From Vibrio penaeicida (GTDB taxonomy: Bacteria > Pseudomonadota > Gammaproteobacteria > Enterobacterales > Vibrionaceae), in NCBI RefSeq assembly GCF_019977755.1, contig NZ_AP025145.1:1736001-1800000 (forward strand): a DNA stretch of 64,000 nt. The letters run 5' to 3'. The notes beneath the pieces are model-generated. The model had not been told where the DNA came from. It ran no database searches and saw only the letters and a program-made list of their open reading frames with translations. Positions within the stretch are counted from its first letter, which is position 1. Each line of letters opens with the position of its first letter. The position numbers were made by a program, and so were the translations under genes. This document shows, one piece after another, positions 44,245 to 53,918 of this stretch.

Positions 44245-47200
44245 ATGAAAATGAAAACTCTATTCAGTCTATTGTTTTTACTTATGTTTATCGTAAATAT
44301 AGGTATCATTTTCGTCGTCGATCGAACGATAGATGTTTTCGAAGAAGAAGAACAAATTCTCCAAGAACAAGCCAATCTAATAAAAATGGGAAGCGAACTT
44401 AAACAAAGTTCTGATAATTTGACTAAATTCGCACGCGCATATGCCCTAACTGGAGACATCAAATGGAAAGCACTGTTTGAAAGGGTTTTGGATGTCAGAA
44501 ACGGAAAGGCACCCATTCCAGAAGGTCACGACTTTGGCTATTGGGATGTGATCGCAACGGAACCTCATTTAAATTTCACCCTAACGCCCGGCTTCATGGG
44601 AGAAACTTTTTTACAGAGAATACACGACGCTGGAATGTCCGAAAATGAGGTCAATTCACTTGCTGAAGCATTATCTAAATCGGACAAACTTGTTGAGTTA
44701 GAAGAGAGGGCTTTTGAACAAGTCGAGCTTGCCACCTCTCAAAGCAAACAGAACGCACTCTCCCTTTTGTATGGGCAGGATTACTTTGATGAAAAATCAA
44801 GAATCATGTCTGCCATAGAGACGGCCTATTTATCCAGCATGGACAGGCTAATCAGCGACCAAACTTCTACAGAAAGGCTCGTAGATCGGAATTCTCAAGT
44901 ACTGTTCGTAGGTATCCTTATCCTCGGTTTCTTTTTAGTTCTATCCTTTGCGTTACTTTGGTTGGTTTATATCGCGCCACTTGGTCGAATGCAAAACCAA
45001 GTCATCTCTAAAGTGAACGATCAAGACTACGACTTCAAACTCAGCGAACGAGTACAAGGAGAGCTAGGTGCATTTTCCAGTGCCATCAACTCATTACTCT
45101 TTAATTTACGAAATGAGCTGAGAATTGGACAAACCGTTCAAAACTATAATGATGTGATTCGTGGTAAGGAACAGCTTGACGACGTTGTATCCGCGACCAA
45201 ACAATTTCTAAACACTCACTTCTCTTTTCCACTCATCACTTTTTATCAAAATAAAAACGGTGATTTAGTCTCCATAAATAGCTTTGGCAACATCTATGAC
45301 CCGACCCCTGAAAACGATACGTTTCCCTATTACTGCTTAGAGACTGGCACGCATCTGGTGGTTGAAGCAACAGATGACGCCCCATTGAAACTGGGGATGG
45401 GTGAAATGACCATGGAGCTACTCGAACTTCATGCATTTCCAATACAAGCCAACAATAAGCCGCTTGGTGTCATTCAAATAGGCACCATTAAGAAGCTAAA
45501 CAAAAATACGCTTCGGATCCTTAACGAACTGGTAGAGAACTTCAGTATTGCCTTTCAATTGGGTTTGAACATAGAAATGCAGCGAGAGACAGAGCAAGAG
45601 GTCACGAGACAACTGGAGCTCAATCAGCACATTATCGACTCCATTCCTAACCCCACTTACTATCGCAATAGATTAGGGGAATATTTAGGCGTTAACGAAC
45701 AGTTTTGTGAGTTTATGGGGCTGAAGGTAGATCAAGTACTTGGAAGTCATATCGAGACGCTCTTTAACGAAGACACCGTACACGTACTTAAACGTTATGA
45801 GTTGGAACTTCTGCAAGGCACAAAACGTCTAGAGTTCGAAATGGTACTCACCAATGGTAATGAAGAAGAACGAGATCTGATCGTTTATGAAGCGCCATTT
45901 TATGACCAGAACAATGGCATTATGGGTATCGTCGGTACCTTTATGGACGTGACTGAGACAAAACAACTAGAACGAGAATTAATAGAATCAAAAGACTCTG
46001 CGGACAAGCTCAGTAAGATAAAAGGCGACTTCTTAGCGAATATGAGCCACGAGATCCGAACGCCAATGAATGCGATTATGGGGATGACCCACCTCGTCCT
46101 TTCGTCCAGTTTGGAAGAGCAGCAGCGTGTTTACGTGGAGAAAATCGATTATGCCAGCAAACAGCTTCTGGGTATCATCAACGACATTTTAGATTTTTCG
46201 AAAGTCGAAGCGGGCAAACTTCAAATTGAGAATACGGCGTTCAATCTCGATAAAGTTCTCGATAACTTAGCGAATGTATTGTCCGTGAAATCTGAAGACA
46301 AGGGTATAGAACTCATTTTTAACGTCTCGCCCAATATTCCGAATCATTTAACGGGCGATTCGTTAAGGCTGGGTCAAGTGCTTATCAATCTCGCGGGTAA
46401 CGCTGTCAAGTTTACCGACAATGGCGAGGTGATCATCAGTGTTTCAGAGGAATCCCGGACGGGCAACCTTGTGGTTCTGCGATTCACCGTAGAAGACACT
46501 GGAATCGGGATGACGCCCGAGCAGATCAACAACCTTTTCCAAGCCTTTAATCAAGGTGATACGTCTACAACTCGTAAGTATGGTGGGACGGGGCTGGGGC
46601 TGTCGATATCCCAGCAATTAATTCAACTCATGGGCGGCGAGATTATGGTGAGTAGCCAATATGGCAAAGGCTCACATTTTTGGTTTGAATTGGAACTGGA
46701 AATCAGTGAAGAAACAGAATCAAAAGAACGCTATCTCATTACCCAGCATAAAAGTGCATTGGTCATCGATGATAATGATACTGCGAGGCTTATCGTTGCA
46801 AGCATGCTGAACGATATGATGTTTGATGTCGACGTCGCATCGAACGCAAAAGATGCTTACCAGATACTTGAACACCAGAAAAAGCAATATGATTTACTTT
46901 TAGTGGACTGGCAAATGCCGGAAATTGATGGAATACAAGCTATTGAGCACATAACCGAGCACCAACTTTGCCCCAATGCAAAAACAATTTTGATCACGGC
47001 CTACGGCAATCAACTCGATTTCAACAACCAATATGCTCACCTTATCGACGGGCTAGTCTTGAAACCAGTTAACCCCTCCAACTTGCTTGATACCATAGTA
47101 GATGCATTAGGAAGCTACATTGCTGAAGACGTCCAACAAGCGTCTACTGACTCCCCAGCTAAACACAATATTTCTGGAACCCGAATACTATTGGTGGAAG

Positions 47201-48195
47201 ACAACATCACGAACCAAGAGATTGCCTCAACCATACTCGAAAATGAAGGGGCGACAGTCAGCATCGCGAACCATGGCTTAGACGCACTCGATTTATTAGA
47301 CAAGAACACATTCGACGTTGTGCTAATGGACATGCAAATGCCCGTTATGGACGGATTAACTGCCACCAAAGAAATTCGGAAACGATACGATGAGTTCACT
47401 TTGCCAGTGCTTGCCATGACAGCAAATGCCATGCGTGAAGATGTGGAAGCTTGCCTTAATGTCGGAATGAATGCTCACATAGCCAAACCCATTCATGTTC
47501 CTGGGCTTTTGGCCAAAATTTCCGAGTTCGCACAAAACCTATCAAACAAGAAACCCGAGGCAAGCCAACCAAAGCCAGCCTTAAATGGTCATGCTAAAAA
47601 GCCGGAGAATAACGTGAACTCAGAACATACTTTCCCAGAGGTCGAAGGCATCGATCTTAAAACTGGTTTACATCGGTTATCAGGTAATGCTGAAATCTAT
47701 TTCTCGACGTTAAAACGCTTCTTTAAGTCACAAGTAAACGATATGGAAGAGTTATTGGATATGGCTAACGAGCAAGAGTTAGAAAAAGCCAAAGACAAGC
47801 TGCATGCGATAAAAGGGGCATCGGCAAACCTTTCTGTCGATTTCCTTTATCAGCAATCCTCTAGAATGGAAAAAGAGATAAAGAACGGGCAGCCGATTTC
47901 TAAGGATGATGTGAAGAAAATGATGTCTTTTGTAGAAATGGTTAATTCTCAAATTCACGAAGCGGAAGAAAAACCACAAAATAAAATAGCGATCGATAGT
48001 AGTTTCCACAAGCTAATCGAACAACTCAACACAGCGTTACTTGAAGCGGATACCGAAGCTCTTACCATTATTGAGGAATTGCAAAAATACAACCTTGGTG
48101 ATGCTTCACCCCTTAACGAAATGAGCGAATTACTGGATAACTTCCAGTTTGACCAAGCAGCGGATATGTTAGCAAGGCTTAAACAATCAATTTAA
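44245..48195 (+). CDS. Large hybrid sensor histidine kinase (HK-REC-REC-HPt)
   Basis: 1316 residues. Two membrane segments (about 5-22 and 212-237) flank a periplasmic region of some 185 residues; then a HAMP-like linker, a GAF-like region (about 300-450), and PAS (LNQHIIDSIPNPTYYRNRLG). HisKA has MSHEIRTPMNAIMGM with His602; HATPase_c has NLAGNAVKFTDNGE and EDTGIGMT. Receiver 1 (Asp888, LLVDWQMPEIDG), receiver 2 (Asp1029, LMDMQMPVMDG), C-terminal HPt LHAIKGASANL with His1187. A complete four-step phosphorelay in one chain. Its cognate response regulator is not obvious; the degenerate protein at 42956 and the kinase at 48278 are neighbours. Confidence 0.94.
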   Translation: MKMKTLFSLLFLLMFIVNIGIIFVVDRTIDVFEEEEQILQEQANLIKMGSELKQSSDNLTKFARAYALTGDIKWKALFERVLDVRNGKAPIPEGHDFGYWDVIATEPHLNFTLTPGFMGETFLQRIHDAGMSENEVNSLAEALSKSDKLVELEERAFEQVELATSQSKQNALSLLYGQDYFDEKSRIMSAIETAYLSSMDRLISDQTSTERLVDRNSQVLFVGILILGFFLVLSFALLWLVYIAPLGRMQNQVISKVNDQDYDFKLSERVQGELGAFSSAINSLLFNLRNELRIGQTVQNYNDVIRGKEQLDDVVSATKQFLNTHFSFPLITFYQNKNGDLVSINSFGNIYDPTPENDTFPYYCLETGTHLVVEATDDAPLKLGMGEMTMELLELHAFPIQANNKPLGVIQIGTIKKLNKNTLRILNELVENFSIAFQLGLNIEMQRETEQEVTRQLELNQHIIDSIPNPTYYRNRLGEYLGVNEQFCEFMGLKVDQVLGSHIETLFNEDTVHVLKRYELELLQGTKRLEFEMVLTNGNEEERDLIVYEAPFYDQNNGIMGIVGTFMDVTETKQLERELIESKDSADKLSKIKGDFLANMSHEIRTPMNAIMGMTHLVLSSSLEEQQRVYVEKIDYASKQLLGIINDILDFSKVEAGKLQIENTAFNLDKVLDNLANVLSVKSEDKGIELIFNVSPNIPNHLTGDSLRLGQVLINLAGNAVKFTDNGEVIISVSEESRTGNLVVLRFTVEDTGIGMTPEQINNLFQAFNQGDTSTTRKYGGTGLGLSISQQLIQLMGGEIMVSSQYGKGSHFWFELELEISEETESKERYLITQHKSALVIDDNDTARLIVASMLNDMMFDVDVASNAKDAYQILEHQKKQYDLLLVDWQMPEIDGIQAIEHITEHQLCPNAKTILITAYGNQLDFNNQYAHLIDGLVLKPVNPSNLLDTIVDALGSYIAEDVQQASTDSPAKHNISGTRILLVEDNITNQEIASTILENEGATVSIANHGLDALDLLDKNTFDVVLMDMQMPVMDGLTATKEIRKRYDEFTLPVLAMTANAMREDVEACLNVGMNAHIAKPIHVPGLLAKISEFAQNLSNKKPEASQPKPALNGHAKKPENNVNSEHTFPEVEGIDLKTGLHRLSGNAEIYFSTLKRFFKSQVNDMEELLDMANEQELEKAKDKLHAIKGASANLSVDFLYQQSSRMEKEIKNGQPISKDDVKKMMSFVEMVNSQIHEAEEKPQNKIAIDSSFHKLIEQLNTALLEADTEALTIIEELQKYNLGDASPLNEMSELLDNFQFDQAADMLARLKQSI

Positions 48196-48225
48196 CCTCA
48201 GCTTCACGGTCACAAGCTCAGGTTA
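48193..48225. terminator. Hairpin between convergent kinase genes
   Basis: TAACCTCAGCTT and AAGCTCAGGTTA form an 11 of 12 stem (one C:C mismatch) with a nine-base loop right at the end of the 44245 gene. No long T tract, so a weak terminator. Confidence 0.5.
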
Positions 48226-48277
48226 ACTAACTTTATTGAACTGTTCGACTTAGTACTTTCGGTGTGGTGCTTTTGGT

Positions 48278-50584
48278 TTAGTGAGTTGTTCGCTTTTTCG
48301 AAAGCTCGCTACTTTCTGAGTTGGATTTGGAGTCTTTAACTATGAATTCAAAGTTGGAAACATGCTTTCTAAGCACTGTGGACAACTTACTTAAGCTAAC
48401 CGGCTTTGAAACAAACCCATCCATCCCGACTTCAAAACATCTCTTTTTCTCTTCCGCAAGTACGTTGGCAGTCAATGCGACAATAGGCACCCTTAAGTTA
48501 GATTCATTTTCCATTTTGCGAATAGAAAACGTAGCTTCAAACCCATCCATTACCGGCATCTGACAGTCCATTAAGACCAAATCATAATGCTCTACTGCGC
48601 ACTTTGATACCGCTACTCGTCCATTCTCTGCCACGCTAACATCAACCCCTAAACGTTCCAGCATCTTTTTCATGACAACTTGATTGGAAACTTGGTCTTC
48701 CACCAGCAAAACTCTCAAAAGCGATTTCACTACGGGTTTTCTTACAAGCAAATGTGGAGGGGGTGCCAATGGTTCTTTCTCGAATGCAGACTTAACTTTA
48801 CGTTCAAGATCATCAACATCATAAGGTCTTACTAGGCAGGTATCGACACCATGTTTGATGGCTTCTTTATGATCAAATTTGGATGAGGATATCATCATAA
48901 TTGAGGGTGCTTTATCCCCAAGCCCTTCTTTTATTTGCTTAACAAAATCAAAACTGTCGAGATACGCTAAATCATGATCTATCACTAAAAGCTGATAGGC
49001 CAACCCTTTCTTAAGTGCAGTTTTCAACATCGTAGTAACGTAGCTAATATCTTGGCAGCATGTCGACTCCCAGCCCATTTTGTCCAATTGAATAGACGTA
49101 ATTCTCATATTCAGGCAATAGTCGTCGAGTAGCAGCGCTCTTGGTTTATCAAGTTCGTCATCAATCATCACAGACTGCTCAGAGGAATACGAGAACCGTA
49201 ACGTAAACGAAAAGTGAGTCCCAACCCCGGGCTCGCTATCCAGCCTTAAGTGCCCTCCCATAAGATGTATTAGGTTTCGGGTTATGCCTAAACGCACCCC
49301 TGTGGTATTTCGTTCACTGCTATCGCTGGAAATATTTTGCTCAAATATTTCGTCTTGCTGAGGCCGTTCAATTCCAACTCCGCTGTCCTTGACTTCAAAG
49401 AGTATCGTTTCGGAATTGTCATCGTAAGAGAGGTGTTGAACATCCAAAAGAACATAGCCACTATCCGTAAATTTAATGGCATTACTCAATAAATTTCGCA
49501 GTACCTGTCGAATACGGCTTTTATCACCAAGTAATCTTGGACTGATACTGGAATCTAACGTGCATTGGAATAGAAGATCTTTTTCCGTTGCTTTGGCACG
49601 AAACATCGCATCAATGTCGTCCACCAATTCATTGATGCTAAAATCCTTTTTAACAATATCCAACCGACCAGTTTCCAATTGGGACATATCATGAATATCG
49701 CTTACCAAATCCTGTAAATTGGCGGTAGCGCTTTGGATAAGAGCAGAAAACTCCTTCAGTTCTTCTTTACTGGGTTCATCTTTCAATAGTGAAACCATTC
49801 CAACGTAGCTATTTAACGAATTCCTGATTTCATGGCTCATCGTCGACATTAAGTCACTTTTCCGTGCCTTCGCAATTTCAGCTTGCTGACATACATTAGA
49901 TAGTTGAAGAAAGGTTTCTCGAATTCGTACCACTGCATTATTGTATCGCTCGTTAAACTGCGACAGTTCATCTTGGAACCAGTGTGATTGAAAGTGAATT
50001 TTGTTTGGAAGGTTGTTCTCGTCGATTTCCCCAACTCGGTGAGACATTTCGCGAATTGGCTTGATGATTGAATTTAATAGAGTGATGTAACCAATCAATA
50101 CCACCAATAGCGCCAGTAAGCTTTGTGTCGCAAACTCCTTATACGAAAACCTGTCTTGCCATTCGATTTGATTTGGCGAAACTAAGGCTAGACTTAACGT
50201 TTTATCAGAGTACCCTTCTTCGAGCTCCCAATGAGATACCACTGAATTTTGCGAAGAGAATTGACCAAGCTGAATATCGTTTGACCCTGACATCGCTATT
50301 TTTACGCCGTCGACCTCTGCAAAGCGATATAGCTCTTTAACCACAGCCTCAAGCTGAGGCTGATCTTTCACCTTTATATAACGCTGAATCTTGGGAACAA
50401 AATACGTATCAACAGAAGCTACAATCGCTTCCGTCCTTTCAGAATTTTTCTGTTGCTCCCAATAGGCATTTGACAGCGTCGACAAAACAGCAAACAGGCT
50501 GCCTAACAAGCACAACAAGACCAATATCTGACGGGACAGACTTAACCTAGCTTTCCAACTTAATACGCTACTTAAGATAGTCAT
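48278..50584 (-). CDS. Hybrid sensor histidine kinase with pseudo-receiver and receiver
   Basis: 768 residues. Membrane segments at about 18-40 and 155-180 flank a periplasmic sensor of 115 residues; HAMP; HisKA with MSHEIRNSLNSYVGMVSLL (His251; NS replaces the usual TP after the arginine); HATPase_c with NLLSNAIKFTDSGY and DSGVGIE. Receiver 1 (LLVIDHDLAYLDSF) has Arg in place of the conserved lysine in CLVRPYD, so it may be a modified switch. Receiver 2 (LMDCQMPVMDG, VSKPVS) is canonical. No HPt, so output needs a separate partner, perhaps the HPt of the 1316-residue kinase. AAGG before ATG. Confidence 0.92.
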   Translation of the reverse strand: MTILSSVLSWKARLSLSRQILVLLCLLGSLFAVLSTLSNAYWEQQKNSERTEAIVASVDTYFVPKIQRYIKVKDQPQLEAVVKELYRFAEVDGVKIAMSGSNDIQLGQFSSQNSVVSHWELEEGYSDKTLSLALVSPNQIEWQDRFSYKEFATQSLLALLVVLIGYITLLNSIIKPIREMSHRVGEIDENNLPNKIHFQSHWFQDELSQFNERYNNAVVRIRETFLQLSNVCQQAEIAKARKSDLMSTMSHEIRNSLNSYVGMVSLLKDEPSKEELKEFSALIQSATANLQDLVSDIHDMSQLETGRLDIVKKDFSINELVDDIDAMFRAKATEKDLLFQCTLDSSISPRLLGDKSRIRQVLRNLLSNAIKFTDSGYVLLDVQHLSYDDNSETILFEVKDSGVGIERPQQDEIFEQNISSDSSERNTTGVRLGITRNLIHLMGGHLRLDSEPGVGTHFSFTLRFSYSSEQSVMIDDELDKPRALLLDDYCLNMRITSIQLDKMGWESTCCQDISYVTTMLKTALKKGLAYQLLVIDHDLAYLDSFDFVKQIKEGLGDKAPSIMMISSSKFDHKEAIKHGVDTCLVRPYDVDDLERKVKSAFEKEPLAPPPHLLVRKPVVKSLLRVLLVEDQVSNQVVMKKMLERLGVDVSVAENGRVAVSKCAVEHYDLVLMDCQMPVMDGFEATFSIRKMENESNLRVPIVALTANVLAEEKKRCFEVGMDGFVSKPVSLSKLSTVLRKHVSNFEFIVKDSKSNSESSELSKKRTTH

Positions 50585-51000
50585 AAGAATAACCTTGTAA
50601 CGTCTATTTTTATTCTTTAAGCATAGCTGGAAAAATCCAACTTCATAGAAACTCAGTTGCTTATTGGTGCTTTTTAAATTAGCTCAAAAGATTTTCATTT
50701 CTAATCAATAATTTGCCGAGCCTAATAAATCATATTGCCTACGAATATTTTCTAGAAATCTTCCTTACGTCACAATTATGAATACTAAGTTAAAGCTTAT
50801 TTACAGAATATACACCTAGATAAAACACCAATCAGTAAATTTTAAAACATAAATAACTCAATTAACCTAGACAATAAAACTGCAATCTATAAGATCGCAT
50901 CACCGAAACGAAGAGTTCGGATATTTATAGGACACAATCAGGGTGAATGAGTACTTCCACCCTAACTTAGGCTAAAACTTATTACATTACAGGAAAGATT
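50585..51000. promoter_or_regulatory. Intergenic region upstream of sstT
   Basis: 416 AT-rich bases between divergent genes. AGGGTG (50940-50945) pairs with CACCCT (50958-50963) about 40 bases before the sstT start, a possible leader stem. Promoters for both genes must be here but were not assigned. Confidence 0.35.
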
Positions 51001-52215
51001 ATGAACAACTCTTCCGTGTTATCACGGTTAGCAAACGGAAATCTTGTCTTACAGATACTCTTAGGCATTTCTTTTGGTGTTGCACTCGCCTTAACCTCAC
51101 CAGAGACCGCAATAAAAGCGAGTATGCTAGGTGATCTTTTTGTTGGTGCACTAAAAGCGGTTGCCCCCATTTTAGTATTCATTCTTGTCGCCGCCTCCAT
51201 CGCCAACCAAAAGAAAAATCAGCACACAAATATGAAGCCCGTTATTGTGCTCTACCTTTTGGGTACATTCTTTGCGGCTTTAACCGCCGTGGTGATGAGC
51301 TTTGTTTTTCCTACGACGCTAACACTAGTCGCAGGGGCAGAAGGAGCCACACCTCCTCAGGGCATAGCGGAAGTCTTGCACACTCTTTTGTTTAAGTTGG
51401 TAGACAATCCAGTCAGCGCACTGATGAATGCGAACTACATTGGCATTTTGGCGTGGGCAATTGCTTTGGGGCTAGCATTGCACCATGCGTCAGATACAAC
51501 TAAGGCTGTTTTTGAAGATTTAAGTCATGGTGTTTCGCAGATCGTTCGCTTTATTATCAGGCTTGCTCCGTTTGGTATTTTCGGACTCGTGGCATCAACG
51601 TTTGCAACCACTGGCTTCTACGCTCTTTTCGGCTATGCACAGTTACTGGCAGTATTGTTGGGATCAATGTTCATTATGGCGCTGATCATTAACCCAGTCA
51701 TTGTTTACGCCAAAACGAAACAAAACCCCTATCCTCTCGTTCTAACCTGCTTGCGAGAAAGTGGTGTAACGGCTTTCTTTACACGTTCAAGTGCAGCTAA
51801 TATTCCGGTCAATATGAATTTGTGCTCCAAGCTTAAACTGCATGAAGATACGTATTCTGTCTCTATCCCTTTAGGGGCGACCATTAACATGGGTGGCGCA
51901 GCCATTACTATCACAGTTCTTACACTGGCTGCAGTACATACCATGGGTATTCAGATTGATGTAATGACAGCCTTGCTGCTATCAATTGTCGCCGCCGTAT
52001 CAGCGTGTGGGGCATCTGGTGTGGCGGGCGGATCTTTACTACTGATTCCGTTGGCTTGTGGGTTATTTGGGATTCCAAATGACGTCGCGATGCAAGTCGT
52101 TGCCGTTGGTTTCATCATCGGTGTGATTCAAGACTCCGCTGAAACGGCTTTGAACAGTTCAACTGATGTGGTGTTCACGGCCGCTGTCTGTAAATCTTTG
52201 GATAAAGATTCGTGA
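51001..52215 (+). CDS. sstT: Sodium:serine/threonine symporter
   Basis: 404 residues of the dicarboxylate/amino acid:cation symporter family, with eight membrane helices. [15 protein letters not shown] at the start, [36 protein letters not shown] and [16 protein letters not shown] match SstT. Takes up serine and threonine with sodium ions through the inner membrane. Ribosome binding site AGGAAAG. Monocistronic, with a strong terminator after it. Confidence 0.94.
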   Translation: MNNSSVLSRLANGNLVLQILLGISFGVALALTSPETAIKASMLGDLFVGALKAVAPILVFILVAASIANQKKNQHTNMKPVIVLYLLGTFFAALTAVVMSFVFPTTLTLVAGAEGATPPQGIAEVLHTLLFKLVDNPVSALMNANYIGILAWAIALGLALHHASDTTKAVFEDLSHGVSQIVRFIIRLAPFGIFGLVASTFATTGFYALFGYAQLLAVLLGSMFIMALIINPVIVYAKTKQNPYPLVLTCLRESGVTAFFTRSSAANIPVNMNLCSKLKLHEDTYSVSIPLGATINMGGAAITITVLTLAAVHTMGIQIDVMTALLLSIVAAVSACGASGVAGGSLLLIPLACGLFGIPNDVAMQVVAVGFIIGVIQDSAETALNSSTDVVFTAAVCKSLDKDS

Positions 52216-52218
52216 TAA

Positions 52219-52248
52219 AAAATGCCCCGCTTCAACGCGGGGCATTTT
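52219..52248. terminator. Bidirectional terminator after sstT
   Basis: AAAATGCCCCGC-TTCAAC-GCGGGGCATTTT: a 12-bp perfect stem with T tract on both sides, between the convergent sstT and Sel1-repeat genes. Confidence 0.93.
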
Positions 52249-52295
52249 CAAAGGGACTTTTCAAAGAGACTATTACCAAGCTAAGTAAGTTTGCG

Positions 52296-53393
52296 CTAAC
52301 TCATTGCTTGGGTGAAATCAGAAGATTTGCTGGGTTGTTCCGTCTTTTCTTGCTCTAGCGTTCTTACCACAAACTCGTCACCATGAATCTCTGGGAAATA
52401 TTCATCGCGCTTGTACATTTTATTTAATGCCTTGATGATCGAGTGCCTTTTGATTTTCCCTTCTTCTAGTCTTGCTAAAATCGGTTTAGTTAGCCCTTGA
52501 AGACCGACAATGGCATCGATACCAATCACATTACCAATTTCATCACGACGTTTCTTGGCTTTCGAAAAGCCTGAGTGGGCGGAAAGAAAAAACCAAATGT
52601 AAGCAAGAGCATTACCTTGAGCATCGGTATCAGCCCAAAGCTCGCCGGCATAAAATTGCGCTCTCCCACTGCCCGTTTCGGCTGCTCGCTCAAGCCAATA
52701 AGTAGCACGAGTATGATTTTGTTCAACGCCTTGTCCTTCAGCATAATGCCGCCCCAAACGAATCATTCCTTCGATTGAACCATTATTTGCTGCTTTGTAA
52801 CTCCATTCAGCCGCTAAGGCAGAGTTAGGGGTAGGGTTAGATTCCGCAACGTACCAATCACTCATGTACAACTGAGCATCAATATTCCCTTCTTCGGCAA
52901 CCTCTTGGATTAAATCAATGCCTTTCTGTAAATCTTGATCAATACCATGACCTTTTAACAAACATAAACCCACTTCAAACTGAGCTTGTTTGTCGCCACC
53001 TCTTGCCTCTATCACTTTACCCCAATACTTTCCTTTAAGGTTCATGATGTGATTATCACTAAAGCGATTACACAAACGAACAACGCTGTACATGGCAATT
53101 TCATTGTCCGCATTTGCAGCCCGTTCATACCAATGTAAAGCCTCTCTCGGATTCCCTATTTCTGCTTCTTTCGCCAAGAATAGCTGAGTTGGAATGTGAC
53201 CCGTTTCTGCTTTGTAAACACGCTCTTGGTGATCTTTTGCTTTAGAGGCTTCCATTGCCTTTTTATATGCGGCTTCGCGAGCAACTTTATCTCGTTCTTC
53301 AGCGCGCTTTTTGCTGCTGATTGTCATCATACCGACCCCGACTAATATGAGACAGATAACGGAAGCGCCAATGGCAATGGTCATTACATTCAT
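52296..53393 (-). CDS. Membrane-anchored Sel1-repeat protein
   Basis: 365 residues from the ATG at 53393. N-terminal membrane anchor (MTIAIGASVICLILVGVGMM), then a coiled/charged stretch, then at least five Sel1-type repeats (ALHWYERAANADNEIAMYSV, AQFEVGLCLLKGHGIDQDLQ, MIRLGRHYAEGQGVEQNHTR, ATYWLERAAETGSGRAQFYA). Such repeats bind protein partners. An earlier in-frame ATG (53447) was not used because TACAAT, a possible -10 element, lies between the two. Function unknown. Confidence 0.85.
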   Translation of the reverse strand: MNVMTIAIGASVICLILVGVGMMTISSKKRAEERDKVAREAAYKKAMEASKAKDHQERVYKAETGHIPTQLFLAKEAEIGNPREALHWYERAANADNEIAMYSVVRLCNRFSDNHIMNLKGKYWGKVIEARGGDKQAQFEVGLCLLKGHGIDQDLQKGIDLIQEVAEEGNIDAQLYMSDWYVAESNPTPNSALAAEWSYKAANNGSIEGMIRLGRHYAEGQGVEQNHTRATYWLERAAETGSGRAQFYAGELWADTDAQGNALAYIWFFLSAHSGFSKAKKRRDEIGNVIGIDAIVGLQGLTKPILARLEEGKIKRHSIIKALNKMYKRDEYFPEIHGDEFVVRTLEQEKTEQPSKSSDFTQAMS

Positions 53394-53918
53394 AGGAAAC
53401 TGCTGGTGGTGAATACAAGCTGTATTGTACCGTTTTTGAGGGGGCATTTTTAGGGGGAATTGTGTTAAAAGGTGTCGTAACAGCCAATTTAACTATGTAG
53501 CTCAAAAAAATCAGCCAGTTACTTAACCTATCAAATATCCAACATCAAACAATCGAACGCTGTTTTAACATTTTGCGTAAAAATATTACGTCGATTTACA
53601 CTCAAACTGACCCATACCAAACGAGAGCATCTTCAAGATTACACCTCACATATGATGTGAAATGGAAATATTCCTTCTCTAAAAAAGAATGCTCAGTAAG
53701 GTTGACGTACGGTCATTAAAAATCATACTTAAACCATTACTCAAATTCATGCATATAAACATTTACGTCAAGTCCTGTCCATTCGACATGTCGAAATGCA
53801 ACATGCTGAAGTCTGAATGACCAAAACCTGAATAAGCAGTACATGAATAAACTTAAGCATATCGTAGCTGTTGTACTGCTCAGATAATTGAACTTGAAGA
53901 ATAAAAATACAGTTAGCC
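53394..53918. promoter_or_regulatory. Intergenic region between Sel1 gene and glgX
   Basis: A divergent gap of about 525 bases. It holds a possible -10 TACAAT on the minus strand near 53424 and a TCACAT-ATG-ATGTGA palindrome at 53646-53660, whose orientation is opposite to a CRP site. No other signal seen. Confidence 0.35.

Noticed and set aside
53646..53660. CRP operator upstream of glgX
   Set aside because: The palindrome is TCACAT...ATGTGA, the reverse order of a CRP site.
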